From the NCBI GenBank assembly GCA_902491415.1, contig CABUHP010000103.1, forward strand, positions 1-6,434: a DNA stretch of 6,434 nt, read 5' to 3'. The translations under genes were made by a program, and so were the position numbers. Of this stretch, positions 1 to 5,393 are shown piece after piece. Position 1 is the first letter of the stretch, and each line of letters opens with the position of its first letter. Source of the DNA: an uncultured Collinsella sp. Lineage in GTDB: Bacteria; Actinomycetota; Coriobacteriia; Coriobacteriales; Coriobacteriaceae. A model generated the notes under the pieces. The model worked only from the letters and a program-made list of their open reading frames with translations. It searched no databases and was not told where the DNA came from.

Positions 1-1263
1 GTAGAACTCGTCCACGTCCTGCTCGGTCACAAACGTGATGGCCCAGCCCAGCTCGCCGGCGCGGCCCGTGCGGCCAATGCGGTGGATGTAGTCGGTCGGC
101 TCGGCCGGCACGTCAAAGTTCACGACGTAGCGCACGTCGCTAATGTCGATGCCGCGGGCAAGCACGTCGGTTGCCACCAGCACGTCAACGGTACCGTCGC
201 GGAAGGCCGAAAGCGCGCGCTCGCGCTGGGCCTGGCTGCGGTTGCCGTGAATCGCGGCGGCCTTGATGCCCTTGCGCTCCAGACGACGGCAGCAGCTGTC
301 GGCGCGGTGCTTGGTGCGCATAAAGACGATAGTGCGCTCCGGGCCCTCCTTTTTGAGGAACTCGGGCAACAGGTTGTTCTTGGCCTCGATGGACACCGGG
401 AACACAAACTGGTCGACGGTGTCGGCGGTCGACGTGGCCGGCGCGATCTCCACGCGGGCCGGGTCGCTCACCAGGTCGGTGATCTCGCCCACGGCCTCCT
501 CGTCGAGCGTCGCCGAGAACAGCAGCGTCTGGCGCTCGGCCGGCGTCTCGCGCACAATGCGGCGGACGGCGGGCAAAAAGCCCATGTCGAGCATGCGATC
601 GGCCTCGTCGAGCACCAGGACCTTAACCTCGTCCAGGTGGCAGGCACCCTGCTCGATCAGATCAACCAGACGGCCCGGCGTGGCGACCAGAATGTCGCAG
701 CCGTACTTGAGTGCCGCGGTCTGCGGCTTGTAGCTCACGCCGCCCACGACGGTCACGGCGACATGGCCGGTGACGTCGGCGATCTTGCTCGCGACCTCAT
801 CGATCTGCTGGGCAAGCTCGCGCGTGGGGGTGATGACGAGCATCACGGGGCCGCGGCCGTTGCCCTCGGGCTTTTTAGCACCGCGGCGGCGATTGCGGCC
901 GCCGCGCTCGCGCACGGGTTTGGGAGGAGCGATGTGCTCCAGATTGTTCATGGTCGGCAGCAAAAAGGCGGCCGTCTTGCCGGTGCCGGTCTGAGCGGCG
1001 GCAAGCAGGTCACGGCCCTCGAGCACCACGGGGATCGAACCGGCCTGCACGGGCGTCGGCGCCGTGTAGCCCAGGTTCTCGATGGCACGAAGCATTTCGT
1101 CGGAAAGTCCCAGCTCGTCAAAGGCGGGCAGGCTCTCGGTAGCGGACTCGACGGCTTGGGCAGCATTGGCCTCATCGGCGGCATCGAAGGCAGCTTGGGT
1201 CATGGCCTCGCGGGTCTCGTCCAGAATCTCGGCGTCCGTGACGTCGGATACAGAATTACGCAT
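1..1263 (-). CDS. DEAD-box ATP-dependent RNA helicase (C-terminus outside window)
   Basis: This cytoplasmic enzyme should use ATP to unwind or remodel RNA, as in ribosome assembly or mRNA turnover. The minus strand reads open for 421 codons to the window edge. Core motifs are in order: Q motif around residues 48-73 (F48, Q73), motif I AQTGTGKT 90-97, Ia TPTRELA 145-151, GG 174-175, Ib TPGR 195-198, II DEAD 219-222, III SAT 250-252, IV around 311-315, V around 364-373 (ATDVLARGID), VI HRIGRTGRAG 394-403. Both RecA-like lobes are nearly complete; only the end of lobe 2 and any C-terminal tail are missing. The ATG is chosen because AAGGAA lies 9 bases upstream. Two oddities: an acidic, Ala-rich 46-residue N-terminal extension, and a basic Arg/Gly-rich insertion at about 113-138 between motifs I and Ia. 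The RhlE/CshA-like subgroup cannot be fixed without the tail. It is divergent from the FHA gene. Confidence 0.96.
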   Translation of the reverse strand, partial: MRNSVSDVTDAEILDETREAMTQAAFDAADEANAAQAVESATESLPAFDELGLSDEMLRAIENLGYTAPTPVQAGSIPVVLEGRDLLAAAQTGTGKTAAFLLPTMNNLEHIAPPKPVRERGGRNRRRGAKKPEGNGRGPVMLVITPTRELAQQIDEVASKIADVTGHVAVTVVGGVSYKPQTAALKYGCDILVATPGRLVDLIEQGACHLDEVKVLVLDEADRMLDMGFLPAVRRIVRETPAERQTLLFSATLDEEAVGEITDLVSDPARVEIAPATSTADTVDQFVFPVSIEAKNNLLPEFLKKEGPERTIVFMRTKHRADSCCRRLERKGIKAAAIHGNRSQAQRERALSAFRDGTVDVLVATDVLARGIDISDVRYVVNFDVPAEPTDYIHRIGRTGRAGELGWAITFVTEQDVDEFY

Positions 1264-1523
1264 ATGTTGTTGTTCCTTATCTGCACGCGCAATGGGCACG
1301 GCATGCGGCCGCGCGGGCGTGCTTGGTAGTGCGCTAATACATACAAAAACAGTGCGCACAGAGAGGACGTTGCTCAGCACGCTGGCGATCGCTTTGGCAG
1401 CCCTATCACGCGCCGTCCAGACGCAGCAGCTCTAAGCGATGGAGCAGATTCGCCGTCGGTTAGTATACCCGTGCTTCGCATGCCCCCACGTAAACCACAG
1501 ATGACGGGGCGGGTCTGGGCCAA
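1264..1523 (-). other. Leader and upstream region of the helicase; no gene seen
   Basis: I see no convincing coding region or structural RNA here on either strand. On the minus strand a TATACT hexamer at 1462-1467 could be a -10 element, but no good -35 lies 16-18 bases upstream. If it is used, the helicase mRNA would have a leader of roughly 190 bases. Long leaders are known for some cold-shock-regulated DEAD-box genes; applying that here is inference. Within this span GTGCGC (1329-1334) and GCGCAC (1355-1360) could pair around a 20-base A/T-rich loop. There is no T-run to make it a terminator. Confidence 0.4.
1273..1278 (-). promoter_or_regulatory. Ribosome binding site of the helicase gene
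   Basis: AAGGAA on the minus strand lies 9 bases before the helicase ATG. It supports that start over the in-frame ATG at codon 21. Confidence 0.6.
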
Positions 1524-1663
1524 TTGTCTCAATCTGTAACATCTACAGGGCAAATCTTCCTCTACGTGTTACAGATCGAGACAAACAGTCGACACGGTTC
1601 ACAAACGTCTCAATCTGTAACAGTTACCGAGTAAAATCGGTCCTAATTGTTATAGATCAAGAC
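1524..1663. repeat. Composite inverted-repeat element A (two paired arms)
   Basis: Four near-identical arms alternate in orientation: 1524-1541 (forward), 1567-1584 (inverted), 1607-1622 (forward), 1648-1663 (inverted). The 16-base arm core is GTCTCRATCTGTAACA. The first pair has 18-base arms with one difference; the second has 16-base arms with three differences. The 16-base cores are separated by exactly 25, 24 and 25 bases. The second centre holds a small inner stem, ACCGA/TCGGT. The element lies upstream of the FHA gene promoter. An element of identical geometry sits at 5101-5240. No T-run follows either hairpin, so neither looks like an ordinary intrinsic terminator. It could be a REP/BIME- or MITE-like dispersed repeat, an array of protein binding sites, or a structured RNA. 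Confidence 0.9.
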
Positions 1664-1729
1664 AGAGGGGGATTTCCGTCCAGTCCAAACCAAATCTCTC
1701 AGTCTTCCTGCAATTTCGAACATGTGGCC

Positions 1730-1735
1730 TATAAT
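1730..1735 (+). promoter_or_regulatory. Candidate -10 element for the FHA-protein gene
   Basis: A perfect TATAAT stands 106 bases before the proposed GTG start, in an A/T-richer stretch. The -35 is weak: TTCCTG at 1705-1710 with a 19-base spacer is the best I find. It would give a 5' untranslated region of about 100 bases. It lies 66 bases beyond the end of repeat element A, so a protein bound to that element could influence it; this is inference. Confidence 0.5.
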
Positions 1736-1828
1736 GTTGCTTTGGTTACGCTACATATTGCGCAGCCATTTAATACGTCGCCCACCGGGGCCATTAATTC
1801 CTATCGCCTTATTGGCTAGGAAGCAATC

Positions 1829-1837
1829 AAAGGAGGT
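1829..1837 (+). promoter_or_regulatory. Strong Shine-Dalgarno deciding the FHA-protein start
   Basis: AAAGGAGGT is an almost perfect match to the anti-Shine-Dalgarno of 16S rRNA. It lies 5 bases before the in-frame GTG at 1842. The in-frame ATG at 1722 has no such site and lies upstream of the TATAAT at 1730, so it would not be in a transcript started there. Confidence 0.85.
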
Positions 1838-1841
1838 ATCC

Positions 1842-2804
1842 GTGGCAGCAGAGACACCTTGCTCGGTCCTCTATAACGACATTCGCTCGTTCGGCGGTCT
1901 TAGACATCTCGAGATCGCCCGAATGCTCATCAATGGAAACTCTTATCTCGGCAGTACCCTGCTCGAGAAATGCTCTTCCAACCGCTCGTATCTCACCCGT
2001 TACATCGTCCATCGCGAGCCTGACCAGTGCGCGCCCGCCATCTACAGCGACTTTGCCGTCACCACGCTCAATCTTTCCGCGGCAATCTGCAGCAAGCTCG
2101 GCGGCGGCGAGTCCGCCTATCAGGCAATCGCCGAGCACTATCGCGGCCCGGCCGCCAACGAAATGATGTCGGCTCTCGCCAGCTACAAGCTGGACAGCCG
2201 CCTATATGCAAATGCCCTCAATCACATCGACAACTTTGACGGCAATGCCGTGCGCGAGAAGAGTACGCTTTACCTTATGCTCTTTGTGGCAACGGGGGCG
2301 CTCGCTGACCCCATCCAAGGCGTGGCCACCGTCGAGCGCTTTTGCGACAGCAAGACAGGCGGGCACTTTGGCACCACCGAAACTACCGTCGGACGTGGCT
2401 TTATGAGCAGCCTGGAGCAGCCGCGCACTGTCGCCCCCAACCTCGGTCTGCTCAGAACCCATGCCGACAACTGCGCCGACATGCAAATCCATCCCCTCAC
2501 ACGCGATCCGCGCGGCACGGTAATTGGGTCCTTGCCCAAAACCTCGCCCAGCATCACCGATGTAGGCGCTGATGCATCGCGCGAGCATCTCCGCATTTGG
2601 CTCGAAGGCGGACACTGGTACGCCCAGGGCCTTGGGTCGACCAACGGCACAGTGCTCGAATCGGGCGCGGGCGACGGCGATATCGTAATCGAGCCGCCGC
2701 GCGACCAACGCGAGCCCGGCAAAATCTATCCCCCGGTGGAAATCGAAAACAGCGACAGGCTCCATCTGGGTCTCTACACGACATTCCTTGTCATTGTGGA
2801 CTAG
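1842..2804 (+). CDS. FHA-domain protein with unrecognised N-terminal region
   Basis: The 320-residue product ends in a forkhead-associated domain (about 222-320), a fold that binds phosphothreonine peptides. The signature residues are present: the IG turn at 228-229, S246-R247-x-H249, S266-T267-N268-G269-T270, and a late NSDRLHLG strand-turn in the GD.I..G position. The first ~220 residues look mostly helical and match no family I recognise. They contain no signal peptide or membrane helix, so the protein should be cytoplasmic. The GTG start is chosen for its strong Shine-Dalgarno; the in-frame ATG at 1722 would add 40 hydrophobic and basic residues but lacks a ribosome site. The gene precedes a membrane Ser/Thr kinase on the same strand, and FHA proteins are classic readers or substrates of such kinases (known pairs include PknH with EmbR). 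A functional partnership here is inference. An ETTV stretch at 180-183 could be a phosphoacceptor. Confidence 0.9.
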   Translation: MAAETPCSVLYNDIRSFGGLRHLEIARMLINGNSYLGSTLLEKCSSNRSYLTRYIVHREPDQCAPAIYSDFAVTTLNLSAAICSKLGGGESAYQAIAEHYRGPAANEMMSALASYKLDSRLYANALNHIDNFDGNAVREKSTLYLMLFVATGALADPIQGVATVERFCDSKTGGHFGTTETTVGRGFMSSLEQPRTVAPNLGLLRTHADNCADMQIHPLTRDPRGTVIGSLPKTSPSITDVGADASREHLRIWLEGGHWYAQGLGSTNGTVLESGAGDGDIVIEPPRDQREPGKIYPPVEIENSDRLHLGLYTTFLVIVD

Positions 2805-2805
2805 C

Positions 2806-2850
2806 GCGGACGGCGATCGCAAGACGGTCGCCGTCCGTCTTTCGTCTTCT
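2806..2850 (+). terminator. Intrinsic terminator after the FHA-protein gene
   Basis: Bases 2806-2819 pair with 2825-2838 in a continuous 14-pair, GC-rich stem (two G-U pairs) with a 5-base loop, CAAGA. A T-rich tail, CTTTCGTCTTCT, follows at 2839-2850. It begins one base after the stop codon. It should reduce or stop read-through into the kinase gene. Confidence 0.8.
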
Positions 2851-2882
2851 ACCTTCTGCGTCGTAAACGACAATACTCAGCG

Positions 2883-2943
2883 GTATACGTGGGCAGTGCG
2901 GCTATCATGGTACTTTACCGATATCCGCACTGCCCACGTATAC
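2883..2943. repeat. 61-base long hairpin between FHA and kinase genes
   Basis: Arms 2883-2901 and 2925-2943 are perfect 19-base inverted repeats. The loop folds further: TATC 2903-2906 pairs with GATA 2920-2923, and GGTA 2909-2912 with TACC 2916-2919 around a 3-base loop. Almost the whole 61 bases is therefore one stem of 27 pairs. It ends 21 bases before the kinase Shine-Dalgarno. No T-run follows on either strand. It could be an attenuating or stabilising RNA structure, a regulator site, or a small dispersed palindrome. Confidence 0.9.
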
Positions 2944-2964
2944 GCGCGGCAACCCATGCCAGAC

Positions 2965-2970
2965 AAAGGA
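2965..2970 (+). promoter_or_regulatory. Ribosome binding site of the kinase gene
   Basis: AAAGGA lies 5 bases before the ATG at 2976 and sets that start. The longer in-frame reading from the GTG at 2889 would begin inside the left arm of the 61-base hairpin, without a ribosome site. Confidence 0.75.
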
Positions 2971-2975
2971 ACGCC

Positions 2976-5060
2976 ATGGATACTACCGATAGCGCCTATG
3001 GCGACAAACTCATCCGTCTCGACACGTTCGATACCGCCGTGGCAGTCGACCCCAGTGCCGAGGATGATGCCAAGCGCCGGTTTATGACGCTTATTCTTCA
3101 GACGGCATACCGCGACGACGGCAATATCGGACACGTGCTTCGCGCGACCAACACGAGCGGCGAGGTCTTTGCCGTCAAGCTACTCAAGGACAACGCCATC
3201 CTTTCCGACCAGACACCCGATCGCTCCGCCGAGCAAGCGGCTGCGCACCTGGCCAACACCGCCGCACTGTTTGAGGAGTACCGTCATCTGTGTACTGTCT
3301 CGCACCTGCGCGGATTTCCGCGCGTCTATGGCTATGGATCGTGCGAGGACGACCCGCTCATCCTCATGGAATGGGTCGAGGGCACCTCGCTCAAGCAGGC
3401 GTTGCCCTTGCTTCCGCACGATGTCTCGGGCGGGCTAACCACCCAGATGGTGGCCGCCGTTGGAAACGCCGTGCTTCGCGCACTCTTGATGACCCAGGGG
3501 CTCGTTAATCCGGTCGTCCATCGCGACCTGTCGCCCGCCAATATCATGTTCCGTACCACCAGCCGAACGCTCGAGCAACAGATCGCCGATTGCTCCTTTG
3601 ACCCCTGTCTCATCGACATGGGCTCCGCGACCATGGCCCTCGGCGATGACACAATCACCCGGCGCGCCGACATCTGGCGCTTTGCCACGCCCGCATACGC
3701 CGCGCCCGAGATGCTCACGCAGGATATCGAAGGCATCGCGGCCCTTCGCCGGTCGCCGGCAATCGACGTCTATGCGCTTTCGAGCATTCTGTACCAGCTC
3801 TACAGCGGTCGCAAGCCGTTCGATGTGGAGTCGACGGGCGCCGCGGCAACCGGCTCGTTCTACCTCATAAAGACCAAGACCAAGCCGGCACCGCTCGAGC
3901 CGCACTGCGAGGGCGACAAAGCACTCGTCCAGATCATCATGAAAGGCATCTCCGTCGAGCAGTGCGATCGTCCCACCGAACAGCAGATGCTCGAGGTGCT
4001 CTCGGCGTACCTCACCGATGCCGAATCCGAGGGCCGCGAAGGCGCAGGAGACGAAGCCGCGATTGATATCGATTCTGGCACGCACCTTAAGGTCGACGTC
4101 GCCGGCGAGCGCGCGCGAGAGATTCTGGAGCAGGCCCGGCACGATGCCATGACCCGCCGCCGCTTTATTATCGGTGGCGTTGTCGCAGCCGTTGCGGGGC
4201 TCGGCGTTATCGGGGCGGCAACCCATGGCTTTGGCATCCCCGAATACCTGGACGGCATCCGCGGTTCACTTGACGACTACACCTGGGATCAGCTGCAGGA
4301 GATTTCGCTCAAGATTAAGGCCGCCGAGACCCGTAGCGAGGCACGCGAGATTGCCAAGCGCTACCACCTGCTCGATGACAACGGGCATATCCCCTATCCA
4401 TGCACCAAGCGCGTCACGCTCACCAACGGGCTGCAGGTTGGCGCGCAGCTTGTGGGCATCCGCCACGACGAGCTTCTAGACGGTAGGGGCAAGGCCGGAC
4501 TGACGTTTATGTTCGATGCCGGCATTGCCGAACGCGACGCCGCGGCCCAACCGTTGAGAGCCGGCTGGGCAGATTGCGAGCTGCGGGAATGGCTCGATAA
4601 CGACGGCCTTAAGCTGCTGCCCAACGAGCTGCGCGCACTCATCAAATCTGTCAAAAAGATCTCGAATAACGTTGGCGCCGCCAGAAGCGCATCGTGTCTG
4701 AGCGAGCTGCCCGCAACCCTTTGGCTGCCCGCCATGGTCGAGCTGTGCGGAGTGCAGCCGCCCGAGTCATTTGCCGAGGGCTTTCACTACCTGGCCGACA
4801 TCTATAACGGCGAGGGCAAGGAGTACCAACTCTTCCGCGAGCTCAAGGTAAGTCCGTATACCACGAACGAGACGTTGGTTCGCCAGTGGAAGGGCAAGGA
4901 CACCTGTTGGTGGGAACGAACGGCGAGTCCCGACACATCGGAGAGCGAAGGCACGCTCTATATGAACCGCGTGGGACGCGACGGCGACGTCTTTACGTAC
5001 GCAACGCCTGCGGAAAAGCCAAACAAGCTAACCTGTGTGATCCCCGGGTTCTGTATCTAG
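2976..5060 (+). CDS. Receptor-like transmembrane Ser/Thr protein kinase with DUF6273-like outer domain
   Basis: The 694-residue protein has a cytoplasmic Hanks-type kinase domain (about 40-350): degenerate Gly-rich loop near 49-57, ATP-binding lysine AVK 66-68, helix-C glutamate E100 or E101, hinge MEWVEG 131-136, catalytic HRDLSPAN 182-189, metal-binding D214 in DMG (in place of DFG), APE 243-245, and the late Arg in DRP 331-333. All catalytic residues are present, so activity is likely. An acidic linker leads to one membrane helix (397 to about 419) after R394-R396; positive-inside places the C-terminus outside. Residues from about 475 resemble DUF6273, with a GIRHDE stretch, GKAGLTFMF, a CWW motif and a terminal PGFCI. 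I infer a ligand-sensing role for it. It lacks the PASTA repeats of PknB-type kinases. A TRRRFII stretch at 393-399 resembles a twin-arginine signal. The FHA protein encoded upstream is the likely partner; no clear promoter is visible. Confidence 0.93.
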   Translation: MDTTDSAYGDKLIRLDTFDTAVAVDPSAEDDAKRRFMTLILQTAYRDDGNIGHVLRATNTSGEVFAVKLLKDNAILSDQTPDRSAEQAAAHLANTAALFEEYRHLCTVSHLRGFPRVYGYGSCEDDPLILMEWVEGTSLKQALPLLPHDVSGGLTTQMVAAVGNAVLRALLMTQGLVNPVVHRDLSPANIMFRTTSRTLEQQIADCSFDPCLIDMGSATMALGDDTITRRADIWRFATPAYAAPEMLTQDIEGIAALRRSPAIDVYALSSILYQLYSGRKPFDVESTGAAATGSFYLIKTKTKPAPLEPHCEGDKALVQIIMKGISVEQCDRPTEQQMLEVLSAYLTDAESEGREGAGDEAAIDIDSGTHLKVDVAGERAREILEQARHDAMTRRRFIIGGVVAAVAGLGVIGAATHGFGIPEYLDGIRGSLDDYTWDQLQEISLKIKAAETRSEAREIAKRYHLLDDNGHIPYPCTKRVTLTNGLQVGAQLVGIRHDELLDGRGKAGLTFMFDAGIAERDAAAQPLRAGWADCELREWLDNDGLKLLPNELRALIKSVKKISNNVGAARSASCLSELPATLWLPAMVELCGVQPPESFAEGFHYLADIYNGEGKEYQLFRELKVSPYTTNETLVRQWKGKDTCWWERTASPDTSESEGTLYMNRVGRDGDVFTYATPAEKPNKLTCVIPGFCI

Positions 5061-5100
5061 GCGGCGGGCGTCTTGCCATGACGAGACCCCTCCCCGGCAA

Positions 5101-5240
5101 TTGTCTCGATCTGTAACACCAGCTCGGCAGATACAGGTCTAGATGTTACAGAACGAGACAAAACCCCAACCCTGCGAGACAACATCTCAATCTGTAACAG
5201 TAAGGGGTCAAAAACCTCTCTAGATGTTACAGATCGAGAC
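5101..5240. repeat. Composite inverted-repeat element B (two paired arms)
   Basis: This has the same design as the element at 1524-1663: arms at 5101-5118 (forward), 5144-5161 (inverted), 5184-5199 (forward) and 5225-5240 (inverted). The 16-base cores are again separated by 25, 24 and 25 bases. The first pair has 18-base arms with one difference; the second has 16-base arms with two. Both inverted arms here are preceded by TCTAGA. Between the arms the two loci differ apart from short scraps such as CAAA and CCTCT. Both elements open with CAATTGTCTC. It begins 40 bases after the kinase stop codon, so it could serve as mRNA 3'-end structure, but no T-run follows. The copper ATPase promoter lies about 75 bases further on. 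Confidence 0.9.
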
Positions 5241-5315
5241 ATTAGACTGGCTACGGTCCGCCGAACTGGCTGTCACCTCGACCAATAACAGAATGTCATA
5301 CATTTTCATCTCCAT

Positions 5316-5346
5316 TAGACACCCCCAGGGGGTATGGGTGTATAGT
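5316..5346 (+). promoter_or_regulatory. Candidate copA promoter
   Basis: TAGACA (5316-5321, one base from TTGACA) and TATAGT (5341-5346) are separated by 19 bases. The long spacer holds a GC-rich dyad. Transcription would start about 40 bases before the copA ATG. Confidence 0.5.
5319..5341 (+). promoter_or_regulatory. Candidate copper-responsive operator (CsoR-like dyad)
   Basis: ACCCCC-A-GGGGGT at 5321-5333 is a perfect dyad. An outer pair, ACACCC (5319-5324) and GGGTGT (5336-5341), partly overlaps it. Known CsoR operators of copper-export genes are C-run/G-run dyads overlapping the promoter, which fits both sequence and position. The 19-base spacer also recalls MerR/CueR promoters, but the CueR half-site CTTCC/GGAAG is absent, so I favour CsoR. 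No regulator gene is in the window. Confidence 0.55.
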
Positions 5347-5381
5347 ATCGGTTGGTTAACATTTCCGACACTACGTCACAG

Positions 5382-5388
5382 AAAGGAG
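5382..5388 (+). promoter_or_regulatory. Ribosome binding site of copA
   Basis: AAAGGAG lies 5 bases before the ATG at 5394. Confidence 0.75.
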
Positions 5389-5393
5389 AAGCC

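Noticed and set aside
82..1329. 415-codon plus-strand open reading frame
   Set aside because: It is a GC-rich shadow of the DEAD-box helicase on the minus strand. Its translation is His/Gly/Ala-rich with no domain, while the minus strand holds every helicase motif.
1463..1495. Degenerate copy of the 61-base hairpin arm near the helicase promoter
   Set aside because: The minus strand here shares GT-TACGTGGG with the arm, but alignment needs a gap and mismatches and there is no matching second arm; chance is likely.
1524..1663. CRISPR array (regular 16-base repeats with 24-25-base spacers)
   Set aside because: Repeats alternate in orientation, number only four per locus, are shorter than typical CRISPR repeats, and no cas gene is in the window.
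2202..2873. 223-codon minus-strand open reading frame across the FHA gene
   Set aside because: It covers the conserved FHA motifs on the other strand and runs through the terminator; no domain is seen.
3435..4226. 263-codon minus-strand open reading frame across the kinase gene
   Set aside because: It is antisense to conserved kinase motifs, has no recognisable domain, and reflects third-position GC bias.
4149..5060. Separate Tat-exported protein starting at Met392 inside the kinase gene
   Set aside because: The nearest GGAG is about 17 bases upstream, too far for a good ribosome site, and the frame is continuous with the kinase.
4400..5060. Variable region of a diversity-generating retroelement target
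   Set aside because: The terminal CWW and PGFCI motifs faintly recall C-type-lectin-like targets, but no template repeat or reverse transcriptase is visible.
5101..5240. Pair of intrinsic terminators after the kinase gene
   Set aside because: The stems are long but have 25-base centres and no T-run on either strand.
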